A model generated the notes under the pieces. The model saw only the letters and a program-made list of their open reading frames with translations. It had not been told where the DNA came from and made no database searches. The position numbers and the translations under genes are program-made. 25,452 bases of DNA from NCBI GenBank assembly GCA_023405705.1, contig JAEXXR010000665.1, positions 1-25,452 of the forward strand, written 5' to 3'. The stretch comes from Actinomycetes bacterium (GTDB taxonomy: Bacteria; Actinomycetota; Thermoleophilia; Solirubrobacterales; Solirubrobacteraceae). This document shows positions 13,619-20,744 of this stretch, piece after piece; within the stretch, counting starts at the first letter, position 1, and each line of letters begins with the position of its first letter.

Positions 13619-15010
13619 TCAGGAACCCCGGTCGGCATCGGGCTCCTGCAGACGGGCGGTCAGCCCCCGCACGAGCTCGAAGGCCTCGGAGTCGGACGCC
13701 ATCCGCTCGGTGGCGCGGCGGCAGGCGTGCAGCACGGTGGTGTGGTTGCGCCCGCCGAAGGCGCGACCGATCGACGGCAGCGTCTCGTCAGTCAGCTCGC
13801 GCGAGAGGTACATCGCGACCTGACGCGCCCAGGCGACCCTGGCGCTGCGGTCGGGTGAGCGCAGCGCCTCCGGGGAGACGCCGAGCCGCTCGCCTGTCGC
13901 CTCCTGGATCTCGGTGACGGTCCGTCTCTGCGGCTGAGAGGAGCCGGGGTAGAGGCCGTCGAGCACGTGCGTCACGAGCGCCTTGTCGATCGGTCTGCCC
14001 GTGAGCGAGTGGAATGCGACGACGCGGATCAGCGCGCCCTGGAGCGCGCGGATGTTGCTCGTGATGCGGTCGGCGATCGGCTCCAGCGCGTCGGGCGCGG
14101 CGAGGCGGACGCCGTCGTGCTGCACGCGCTTGCGCAGGATCGTCATGCGCGTCGCGAGGTCGGGCGGCCTGATGTCGGTCACGAGCCCGGACTCGAAGCG
14201 CTCGCGCAGGCGGTCGGCGAGCGCGTTCATGTCGCGCGGCATGCGGTCGCAGGTGACGACGAGCTGGCTGCCGGTCTCGTAGAGCGCGTTGAAGGTGTGG
14301 AAGAACTCCTCCTCGGTCTTCGCCTTGCTCTCGAGGAACTGGACGTCGTCGATCAGGAGGATGTCGGTGTCGCGGTAGCGGCGCTTGAACTCGTCGACGT
14401 TGGAGGAGTGGAGCGCGTGGATGAAGCGGTTGGTGAACGCTTCGATCGTCGTGTACCGCACCGTGAGGCCGTCGCCGTACTCGCGCACGTAGTTGGCGAT
14501 CGCGTGCAGCAGATGGGTCTTGCCGAGCCCGGGCGGCCCGTAGATGAAGAGCGGGTTGTACGCCTGGCCGGGCAGCTCGGCGACCGCGAGCGCGGCCGCG
14601 TGGGCGAGGCGGTTGCCGTCGCCGATCACGAACTGGTCGAAGGTGTACTTCGGGTTGAAGCTCTCGTCGGCGCTCGCGCTCGTCTCCGCGGGCCGGCGCA
14701 CCGGCGCTCCCGCCAGCTGCGCGGCCTCCTCCCGTCCCGGCTCGGCGCCGGCGGGGAGCGGGTCGTCGAGCGAGACGACCTCGATCGTCGTCGCCGGACC
14801 GAGGACGGCCGCGGCCGAGGTCTGCAGGACGCGCGAGAAGCGGTCGGCGACCCAGGTGCGGATCTCCTCGGGCGCGCCGATCAGCAGCGACTGCCCGTGC
14901 AGCGCGCGGACGCGCAGCGGCGCGAGCCAGAGGTGGTAGGTCGAGTCGGTGACGGAACGCCGGAGCTCGGCTTGGATCTGGGACCAGGTGTGCTCGAGCT
15001 GCGTGTGCAC
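13619..15010 (-). CDS. dnaA: Chromosomal replication initiator protein DnaA
   Basis: 463 residues from GTG at 15010, where the domain I pattern begins (LEHTWSQIQAELRRSV). The open frame continues 134 codons upstream without similarity. Domain II is a short linker (about 85–117). The AAA+ core begins at FNPKYTFDQFVIG and holds Walker A GPPGLGKT (158–165) and Walker B LLIDDVQFL (218–226). The DNA-binding domain IV ends with GRNHTTVLHAC (420–430), the DnaA signature. ATP-bound DnaA opens the origin. The Shine-Dalgarno is weak (GAGGAG about 17 bases upstream). The start codon lies inside a DnaA-box-like TGTGCACA, which suggests self-regulation (inference). Confidence 0.97.
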   Translation of the reverse strand: MHTQLEHTWSQIQAELRRSVTDSTYHLWLAPLRVRALHGQSLLIGAPEEIRTWVADRFSRVLQTSAAAVLGPATTIEVVSLDDPLPAGAEPGREEAAQLAGAPVRRPAETSASADESFNPKYTFDQFVIGDGNRLAHAAALAVAELPGQAYNPLFIYGPPGLGKTHLLHAIANYVREYGDGLTVRYTTIEAFTNRFIHALHSSNVDEFKRRYRDTDILLIDDVQFLESKAKTEEEFFHTFNALYETGSQLVVTCDRMPRDMNALADRLRERFESGLVTDIRPPDLATRMTILRKRVQHDGVRLAAPDALEPIADRITSNIRALQGALIRVVAFHSLTGRPIDKALVTHVLDGLYPGSSQPQRRTVTEIQEATGERLGVSPEALRSPDRSARVAWARQVAMYLSRELTDETLPSIGRAFGGRNHTTVLHACRRATERMASDSEAFELVRGLTARLQEPDADRGS

Positions 15011-15012
15011 AG
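15004..15012 (-). promoter_or_regulatory. DnaA-box-like 9-mer over the dnaA start codon
   Basis: The minus strand reads CTGTGCACA, sharing the TGTGCACA core with the site at 13540–13548. The GTG start codon (15010–15008) is inside it. DnaA binding here could limit dnaA translation or transcription elongation. Confidence 0.4.
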
Positions 15013-15043
15013 GCGTCGTCGGCCGACTCCTCGTCGGAGGCTT

Positions 15044-15082
15044 GGGGAGGGGGATGGAGGGGTCCGGGAGACCCCGGGGGGG
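15044..15082 (+). other. G-run cluster able to form a G-quadruplex in the dnaA leader
   Basis: G-runs lie at 15044–15047, 15049–15053, 15059–15062, 15066–15068 and 15076–15082, separated by 1, 5, 3 and 7 bases, which meets the usual G3+N1-7 pattern. An alternative hairpin, GGGGTC (15059–15064) with GACCCC (15070–15075), uses some of the same bases. The G-rich strand is the dnaA template strand. Confidence 0.55.
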
Positions 15083-15087
15083 CGGCG

Positions 15088-15093
15088 AATATA
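15088..15093 (-). promoter_or_regulatory. Candidate -10 of the dnaA promoter
   Basis: Leftward, the sequence reads TATATT, a near-consensus -10 and one of the few AT-only hexamers in the area. Transcription from here gives a leader of about 70 bases that contains the G-run/hairpin element. No -35 match is seen at 17 bases. Confidence 0.5.
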
Positions 15094-15108
15094 GCAGTGG
15101 CCGGACGG

Positions 15109-15121
15109 CATGCCCGGCATG
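15109..15121. repeat. Palindrome CATGCC-C-GGCATG upstream of dnaA
   Basis: A perfect 6-base inverted repeat with a single central base, centred about 25 bases upstream of the putative dnaA -10. It has the size of a dimeric repressor or activator site. The binding protein is unknown. Confidence 0.45.
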
Positions 15122-15334
15122 TCTGCCAGCACCCCGGAGGGGAGTGCGCAAATCGCGGGAAAAAGGTTGAGGAGCGGCCGATCCGCGGGTTGTCGACAGC
15201 TGTTGAAGGCCTGTTCGCAAACCTGTTGAATCGGGGCTCGCCGACGCGCCGTCGAACGGGCCGCGCGACCGGCGCTGTCCGGGCGGCGTTGTATGGGTCG
15301 CGGAGGCGAACGGGGTCCCGCCCGGCGTCCTGCG

Positions 15335-15340
15335 TATACT
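15335..15340 (+). promoter_or_regulatory. Candidate -10 of the rpmH operon promoter
   Basis: TATACT, 33 bases before the rpmH ATG, is the strongest -10-like hexamer on this side of the gap. The same hexamer precedes the nuclease-domain gene at 20745. An AGGGA at about 15358 may be the ribosome site, though 10 or more bases from the ATG. Confidence 0.55.
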
Positions 15341-15372
15341 TGCGTGCCCCCTCGAACAGGGAAACGTGAGCC

Positions 15373-15507
15373 ATGAAACGCACCTATCAGCCCAAGAAGC
15401 GCAAGCGCGCACGCACCCACGGCTTCCGTGAGCGGATGCAGACGCGCGCCGGTCGAGCCACGCTCAAGCGTCGCCGCGACAAGGGCCGCAAGCGCCTCAC
15501 CGTCTGA
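15373..15507 (+). CDS. rpmH: 50S ribosomal protein L34
   Basis: 44 residues beginning [18 protein letters not shown] and ending GRKRLTV, the hallmark L34 sequence: small and extremely basic, it packs in the large-subunit RNA. It is too short for many gene finders but unmistakable. The TGA shares its A with the ATG of rnpA (TGATG), so the two are translationally coupled. It heads the rightward operon from the origin gap. Confidence 0.98.
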   Translation: MKRTYQPKKRKRARTHGFRERMQTRAGRATLKRRRDKGRKRLTV

Positions 15508-15902
15508 TGAGCGCGCGGCCGGGCGTCGCTGCCCGGCGGAGCAAGCGGGGACGTCTGTCCCGCAGCGCAGAGTTCGACCGGGTCTTCCGTCAAGGACACT
15601 CGATCGCCAATCGCGTCCTTGTTCTGTACGCCTTCCCTCGCGCAGAGGAGGGCGAGCCGCGCCTTGGCGTCTCCGTCTCCAAGAGAGTCGGCGGCGCCGT
15701 TGAACGCAATCACGTCAAGCGCCTCCTGCGGGAGGCGTTCGCGTCTGAGTCGTCGGGTCTTCCGGACGGCGTCGACATCGTCGTCGTCGCCCGGCCGGAG
15801 GCGCGCGTCGTCGCCGAGCGCGACGGCCTCGACGGCATCAGAGCCGCGCTGGCAGAGCTGATCGCCAAGGCGCGCGAGCGCGCGGCCGGGGAGAGAAGAT
15901 GA
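15507..15902 (+). CDS. rnpA: Ribonuclease P protein component
   Basis: 131 residues. RnpA partners the catalytic RNase P RNA in trimming the 5' leader of pre-tRNAs. The family pattern is present: 'LSRSAEFDRVFRQGHSIANR' (about 17–36), LGVSVSKRVGGAVERNHVKR (53–72), which includes the RNR-type RNA-binding helix, and a beta strand DIVVVARPEA (about 90–99). It starts on the ATG that overlaps the rpmH stop and ends overlapping the yidD start by 4 bases. Confidence 0.96.
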   Translation: MSARPGVAARRSKRGRLSRSAEFDRVFRQGHSIANRVLVLYAFPRAEEGEPRLGVSVSKRVGGAVERNHVKRLLREAFASESSGLPDGVDIVVVARPEARVVAERDGLDGIRAALAELIAKARERAAGERR

Positions 15903-16162
15903 GCTGGCCGCGGCGAGCGGCGCTCGCGCCGATCCGCTTCTACCAGCGGTTCGTCTCGCCCGGCCTGCCACGCCGCTGCAAGTACCACCCGACCTGCTCG
16001 GCATACGCCGCGCAGTCGATCAGGGAGTACGGCATACTGCGCGGGCTGGTGCTCGCGGGCTGGCGGCTGATGCGCTGCAATCCGTGGAGTCATGGGGGCT
16101 ACGACCCCGTCCACGACCAGCGCCTCTTCCCCCACCGTCGACCGACCGCTCCGAGCGCCTGA
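15899..16162 (+). CDS. yidD: Membrane protein insertion efficiency factor YidD
   Basis: 87 residues. It shows the conserved DUF37 core: IRFYQRFVSPGLPRRCKYHP, then TCSAYAAQSIREYGILRG and WRLMRCNPWSHGGYDP. The conserved cysteines (in RRCKYHPTCS and RCNP) and the G-G-Y-D-P end are all there. YidD is thought to lie at the inner face of the membrane and help YidC-dependent insertion. It overlaps rnpA by ATGA and is followed by yidC after 10 bases, the standard order. Confidence 0.95.
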   Translation: MSWPRRAALAPIRFYQRFVSPGLPRRCKYHPTCSAYAAQSIREYGILRGLVLAGWRLMRCNPWSHGGYDPVHDQRLFPHRRPTAPSA

Positions 16163-16172
16163 CACCTTCTAG

Positions 16173-17123
16173 ATGCCCGTCGTCTTCGCGAACATACTCC
16201 AGCCGCTGATCGACCCGCTGCACGAGGTCCTGCTGTTCTTCCACGGCCTCGTGGACAGCTGGGGACTGGCGATCATCCTGCTGACCATCAGCGTCCGGCT
16301 CGTCCTGCTGCCGCTGACGCTGAAGCAGGTCAAGTCGATGCAGCGCCTGCAGCTGCTTGCGCCTGAGCTGAGAAGAATCCAGGCGAAGTACAGAAACGAC
16401 AAGCAGCGCCAGCAGCAGGAGATGATGCGGTTCTACCAGGAGAACAGAGTCAATCCGCTCGCCTCCTGCTTCCCGCTCCTCTTCCAGCTCCCGTTCTTCA
16501 TCGCGCTGTACTACATGCTCCAGTCCGACCTGCGACTGGACATCTGCGGCCAGGACGCGGTCGCGTGCGCGAGCGCGAGCGCGGCGGACTTCGCGAAGGC
16601 CGGATCGGTCCCCGGGGCGGAGAGCTTCCTTTTCATACCGGACCTGACGGGCAGAGCGACCGGCGCGGTCCTGATCGTCCTGATCCTGATGTACGTCGGC
16701 TCGCAGATCGCCTCCGGCCTGCTGAGCACGGCGTCGATGGACAGAAACCAGCGCCTGATCATGCTGGCGCTGCCGATCGTCTTCGTCGCTTTCATAATCA
16801 ACTTCCCGGCCGGCCTGATGGTCTACTGGATCACGACCAACTGCTGGACGATCGTGCAGCAGCTGATCGTGCGCAAGACGGTCGGTCTGCCGAACAGAAA
16901 CGCCGCGCTCGCGACAGCCGGTGCGCCGGCCGGCGCCGCAGCGTTGTCCGGCGGCGGTGACGCCGGCGGCGGCGGCAGCAGACGTGCGAAGGCCGGCAGA
17001 GTGTCCGGCAGCAAGGGCAAGGCCGCCGCCGAGGCGCAGGCCAACGAGGCTGCAGTCCGCTCGACGAGCGGTCCCCCGCCTTCGGCGCGGAGAAGAAAGA
17101 AGCGATCCGGGAGGCGTCGGTGA
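16173..17123 (+). CDS. yidC: Membrane protein insertase YidC/Oxa1
   Basis: 316 residues, a Gram-positive-type YidC without the large periplasmic domain. The insertase core has transmembrane helices at about 27–48, 97–116, 163–184, 195–210 and 212–233. R42 in ISVRLVLLPL is the conserved groove arginine. The cytoplasmic loop 50–95 is rich in Lys, Arg and Gln (coiled-coil hairpin). The tail after 240 is Gly/Ala-rich, then strongly basic (RRRKKRSGRRR), as in YidC proteins that contact ribosomes. It lacks an N-terminal lipobox. No Shine-Dalgarno is visible before the ATG. AGA and ATA codons are frequent. Its TGA overlaps the jag start. Confidence 0.95.
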   Translation: MPVVFANILQPLIDPLHEVLLFFHGLVDSWGLAIILLTISVRLVLLPLTLKQVKSMQRLQLLAPELRRIQAKYRNDKQRQQQEMMRFYQENRVNPLASCFPLLFQLPFFIALYYMLQSDLRLDICGQDAVACASASAADFAKAGSVPGAESFLFIPDLTGRATGAVLIVLILMYVGSQIASGLLSTASMDRNQRLIMLALPIVFVAFIINFPAGLMVYWITTNCWTIVQQLIVRKTVGLPNRNAALATAGAPAGAAALSGGGDAGGGGSRRAKAGRVSGSKGKAAAEAQANEAAVRSTSGPPPSARRRKKRSGRRR

Positions 17124-17587
17124 CACCTGCTCGCAGTGAGGCGTCCGAGCGTGTCGAGGAGCTGCTGTCGCGCATCCTCGACGCGGTCGGCATCGATGCG
17201 GAGGTCGAGATCTCCGAGGACGACGACGCGGTCACGGCCGTGATCGACGGGGAGGATCTCGGGCTCCTGATCGGCCGTCACGGCCAGACGATCGATGCGA
17301 TACAGCACCTCGCCTACCGCGCGGCCTTCCGCGGCGCGGAGGGGCGCAAGCGGGTGACGGTCGACGCCGCGGGCTACCGCGAGCGCCGCGCGGCACTGCT
17401 CCAGCACGACGCCGACGAGGCGGCCGACGAGGCGCTTCGCGTCGGCGGCCCGGTCGCGCTCGACGCGATGAACGCGGTCGAGCGACGTGTCGTCCATGAG
17501 TATCTGCGCGATCGCGAGGGCGTCGAGACCTACAGCGAGGGCGTCGAGCCCGATCGCCACCTCGTCGTGGCGCCGATCAAGCGCTAG
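17120..17587 (+). CDS. jag: KH–R3H RNA-binding protein (Jag/KhpB)
   Basis: 155 residues from a GTG overlapping the yidC stop (GTGA). The KH domain shows the GXXG loop in LLIGRHGQTIDAIQ (49–62). The R3H domain occupies the C-terminal third, with R122-x3-H126 in the ERRVVHEYL helix and the ending GVEPDRHLVVAPIKR. The Jag-N domain of Bacillus and Streptococcus SpoIIIJ-associated proteins is absent, as in other Actinomycetota. Jag/KhpB binds RNA and affects cell elongation and division in streptococci; its role here is inferred from orthology and its place behind yidC. Confidence 0.93.
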   Translation: MTPARSEASERVEELLSRILDAVGIDAEVEISEDDDAVTAVIDGEDLGLLIGRHGQTIDAIQHLAYRAAFRGAEGRKRVTVDAAGYRERRAALLQHDADEAADEALRVGGPVALDAMNAVERRVVHEYLRDREGVETYSEGVEPDRHLVVAPIKR

Positions 17588-17609
17588 CTTGGCCGCGCCG
17601 CGGTCGCGG

Positions 17610-17638
17610 TGTTTCACGTTTTTCATGACGGTGAAACA
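17610..17638. repeat. Split parS-like inverted repeat TGTTTCAC-N13-GTGAAACA
   Basis: TGTTTCAC (17610–17617) and GTGAAACA (17631–17638) are exactly the two halves of the bacterial parS site, which normally abut as a 16-base palindrome. Here 13 bases separate them. It can also fold as an 8-base-pair hairpin between jag and the next gene, without a T-run after it. It lies about 1.2 kb upstream of parA. No intact parS was seen in the window. Confidence 0.6.
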
Positions 17639-17649
17639 GATTCTTCGCT

Positions 17650-18015
17650 ATGACTGATCTGTCTCCGTTCGAGCAAGGGCTGTTCGTCGGCGTACTGATC
17701 GGCGAGGGATCGTTCGGCGGCGACGGGAGACAGCCGCAGATCACACTTCGGATGCACACGCGGCACGAGGCGCTCTTCCGCTGGCTGGAGGCCCGCTTTC
17801 CTCGCACCAGGCTGTACGGCCCGTACTCGCACGGGGAGCGGTCGTACTACCAGTGGATGGCGCGTGGTCCGGCGCTCGTCGAGGACGTCCTCCCGCTGCT
17901 GGAACGGGCGCTCACGCCGGACCTCGACGGCTACGCCTACGCACGCTTCGAGACGATGACCGAGAAATACGCCACGTACATCGCAAGAATCCGCGCCCGC
18001 CAGGAGTCGACGTGA
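17650..18015 (+). CDS. Small LAGLIDADG-like protein
   Basis: 121 residues. LFVGVLIGEGSFGGDG (11–26) matches a LAGLIDADG helix with the acidic residue as Glu (E19), followed by a strand PQITLRM and a helix HEALFRWLEARF. A second strand pair (about 55–72, YYQWMARG) and a helix LVEDVLPLLERAL complete one copy of the fold. A single-motif protein would have to act as a dimer. Free-standing LAGLIDADG proteins are mostly homing nucleases, but this one is neither in an intron nor an intein. It sits in the yidC–jag–rsmG string with a GTGA overlap to rsmG, suggesting a domesticated DNA- or RNA-binding role (inference). No Shine-Dalgarno is visible. Confidence 0.72.
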   Translation: MTDLSPFEQGLFVGVLIGEGSFGGDGRQPQITLRMHTRHEALFRWLEARFPRTRLYGPYSHGERSYYQWMARGPALVEDVLPLLERALTPDLDGYAYARFETMTEKYATYIARIRARQEST

Positions 18016-18749
18016 GCCCGTCGCTTGACCGCGAGATCGTCGCACTGGTCGACCGCTTCTCATTGCCTGCCGGTTCGACCGAGAGCCTGAAGGCGCTGCT
18101 CACTGCGCTTGACGACGAGCACGCGCCCACCACGGTCCGCTCACCGGCTGAGGGCGTCGGCGTCCACCTCGCCGATTCGCTCGTCGGCTTGGAGTTGGAC
18201 GAGATCCGGAACGCGTCCTCGATAGCGGACCTCGGCGCCGGCGCTGGCTTTCCCGGTCTTCCGCTCGCACTGGCGCTTCCTGACGCCACCGTCGCACTGG
18301 TGGAGAGCATCGCTCGCAAGTGCGCCTTCATCGCGTCGGCGGCCGCCTCCGCCGGTATTGCGAACGTCGAGATCGTCTCTGCGCGCGCGGAGGAGTGGAG
18401 CGACGGGATCGGCCGCAACGACGTCGTCACGGCCCGGGCGCTCGCGCCGTTGGGCGTGCTCGCCGAGTACGCCGCGCCGCTGCTGCGCGACGGCGGAGTC
18501 CTGGTCGCCTGGAAGGGTCGCCGGGACGCCGAGGAGGAGGCGGCCGCCGCCGCCGCGGCCACTCAGCTGGGGCTCGAACCGGTTGAGGTCCGTGCGGTGG
18601 CGCCGTATGAAGGCGCCGATCATCGTCATCTCCACGTCCTGCGCAAGGTTGCGCCCACGCCGGCGAGATTCCCTCGCCGTGCCGGGATGGCGCGCAAACG
18701 GCCGCTCGGAGCGAAGAGCCGGCCCGCGTCCGACCGCCCCCGGCGCTAA
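18012..18749 (+). CDS. rsmG: 16S rRNA (guanine-N7)-methyltransferase RsmG
   Basis: 245 residues from GTG at 18012, chosen because AGGAG (18002–18006) lies 5 bases upstream and the GTG overlaps the preceding stop. RsmG methylates G527 (E. coli numbering) of 16S rRNA with SAM. Family features are HLADSL (52–57), the SAM motif IADLGAGAGFPGLPLA (71–86), 'LVESIARKCAFI' (96–107), and VVTARALAPL (138–147). The end FPRRAGMARKRPL (220–232) is typical. The C-terminal extension is basic. In many actinobacteria the gene precedes parA, as here. Confidence 0.95.
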   Translation: MSPSLDREIVALVDRFSLPAGSTESLKALLTALDDEHAPTTVRSPAEGVGVHLADSLVGLELDEIRNASSIADLGAGAGFPGLPLALALPDATVALVESIARKCAFIASAAASAGIANVEIVSARAEEWSDGIGRNDVVTARALAPLGVLAEYAAPLLRDGGVLVAWKGRRDAEEEAAAAAAATQLGLEPVEVRAVAPYEGADHRHLHVLRKVAPTPARFPRRAGMARKRPLGAKSRPASDRPRR

Positions 18750-18826
18750 GGTCCTACCCACGCTGCACTCGCGCTGGAGGCGCCGACCGCGTCTCCACCG
18801 CAGGAGGACCGAACTTCGCTGCCTGA

Positions 18827-18842
18827 CCGGCGTTCGCGCCGG
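18827..18842 (+). other. Hairpin with a TTCG loop upstream of parA
   Basis: CCGGCG-TTCG-CGCCGG forms a perfect 6-base-pair stem with a tetraloop, about 30 bases before the parA ATG. There is no T-run, so it is more likely leader structure than a terminator. A possible -10 (TAAGGT, 18747–18752) overlaps the rsmG stop. Confidence 0.4.
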
Positions 18843-18872
18843 CGCGTCAGCTCGAGCCACGAAGGAAGACTG

Positions 18873-19623
<751 letters not shown>

Positions 19624-19631
<8 letters not shown>

Positions 19632-20514
19632 GAAGGCGCGCGGAATGGGGCGTGGCCTGTCGGCGATCCTGTCGGCGGCGCCGAGAGACGAGACGGAGGA
19701 GCTGCGCACGCTCCCCGTCGAGACGATCTCGCCGAATCCCCACCAGCCCCGGCGCAACTTCGACGAGGAGGCGCTCGTCGCGCTGGCCGAGTCGCTGAAG
19801 ACGCGCGGGATCCTTCAGCCCGTGCTCGTGCGGCCGAGCGCCGGCGGCGGCTTCGAGCTGATCGCCGGCGAGCGCCGCTGGCGCGCCGCGCGAATCGCCG
19901 GCATCGAGGAGATCCCGGCGATCGTCCGTCAACGCGACGACGCCGCCTCGCTCGAACTGGCCGTGATCGAGAACATGGCGCGCGAGGACCTCAACCCGGT
20001 CGAGGAGGCGCGCGCCTGCGCCGCGCTCGTCGAGGAGCTCAGTCTCACGCGCGAGGACGTCGGCCGCCGCGTCGGCCGCAGCCGCGTCGCCGTCTCCAAC
20101 CTGATCCGACTGCTCGACCTGCCCGACGAGGCGCTCGCGCTGCTGGAGCGCGGAGAGCTGACCGAGGGCCACGGCCGCGCGCTGCTGCTCGCGACCGACC
20201 ACGACGACCGCAGACGGCTCGCGCGCGACACGATGATCAACGGCTGGTCGGTGCGGGAGCTGGAGCGCCGCGCCCGTCATGCCGCCGAGATCGCCGCCGA
20301 CGAGCCGCGCCTGCCCAGAAGACCGGCCGCGCCTCGCGTCCATCCCGACCAGCAGCACGCGATCGAGCGGCTGTCGGACACCTTCGCGCAGGCGGTCGGT
20401 TCCGAGGTCAGAGTGGCGCCGCAGGGGACCGGCTACCGCGTCCAGCTGACCTTCGAGTCGGCCGAGGAGGCGCTCGAGCTGGCCCGCCGGCTCGGAGTCG
20501 AGGCGACGATCTGA
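19624..20514 (+). CDS. parB: Chromosome partitioning protein ParB/Spo0J
   Basis: 296 residues from GTG at 19624 inside the parA end. The N-terminal basic GMGRGLSAILSAAP (7–20) is the ParA-stimulating region. The CTP-binding clamp domain shows GERRWRA (82–88) and ENMAREDLNPVEEA (116–129). A helix-turn-helix follows near 146–163 (GRRVGRSRVAVSNLIRLL), which in this family reads parS. The C-terminal dimer segment is at about 245–296. The nearest candidate target is the split parS-like repeat at 17610. Together with parA it segregates the origin. Confidence 0.96.
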
Positions 20515-20545
20515 GGTCACGCCGCACAAGTCGGCCGCGGCCCGC

Positions 20546-20551
20546 TAGAAT
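20546..20551 (+). promoter_or_regulatory. Candidate -10 of the tRNA-Ile promoter
   Basis: TAGAAT lies 11 bases before the tRNA 5' end, giving a very short precursor leader. It begins 31 bases after the parB stop. No clear -35. Confidence 0.45.
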
Positions 20552-20562
20552 GCCGCTCCGCG

Positions 20563-20636
<74 letters not shown>

Positions 20637-20641
20637 CTCGC

Positions 20642-20666
20642 ACGAGGCCCGCACTGCGGGCCTCGT
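20642..20666 (+). terminator. Terminator after tRNA-Ile
   Basis: ACGAGGCCCGC (20642–20652) pairs perfectly with GCGGGCCTCGT (20656–20666), an 11-base-pair stem with a 3-base loop, six bases past the tRNA. CTCGTTTCC follows, giving a short T stretch. Confidence 0.85.
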
Positions 20667-20714
20667 CTCGTTTCCGGGCGCGACGGGCACGTTAGAGGCC
20701 CCCGGATCGCTGCC

Positions 20715-20720
20715 TATACT
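20715..20720 (+). promoter_or_regulatory. Candidate -10 of the nuclease-domain gene
   Basis: TATACT, identical to the rpmH hexamer, 24 bases before ATG 20745. No good -35 match. Confidence 0.5.
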
Positions 20721-20744
20721 TGGAACCACCCCAGGCTTAGGAGC

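Larger units (their letters stand above)
15011..15372. other. Candidate oriC region between dnaA and rpmH
   Basis: This 362-base gap is where gene direction flips: replication genes run left, and rpmH to parB run right, as expected when both arms follow their replication forks. It contains TTGTCGACA (15190–15198), a near DnaA box, TTGCGAACA on the minus strand (15212–15220), and CTGTT at 15200, 15211 and 15223, about one helical turn apart. The stretch from 15146 to 15235 is relatively AT-rich with an AAAAAGG run. G-runs, a palindrome and the promoters of both arms share the gap. The boxes are imperfect, so this is a candidate only. Confidence 0.6.

Noticed and set aside
17610..17638. Calling the inverted repeat simply the jag terminator
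   Set aside because: It can form a hairpin, but no T-run follows and the arms match both parS halves exactly, so I list it as a split parS-like repeat and keep the terminator reading as an alternative.
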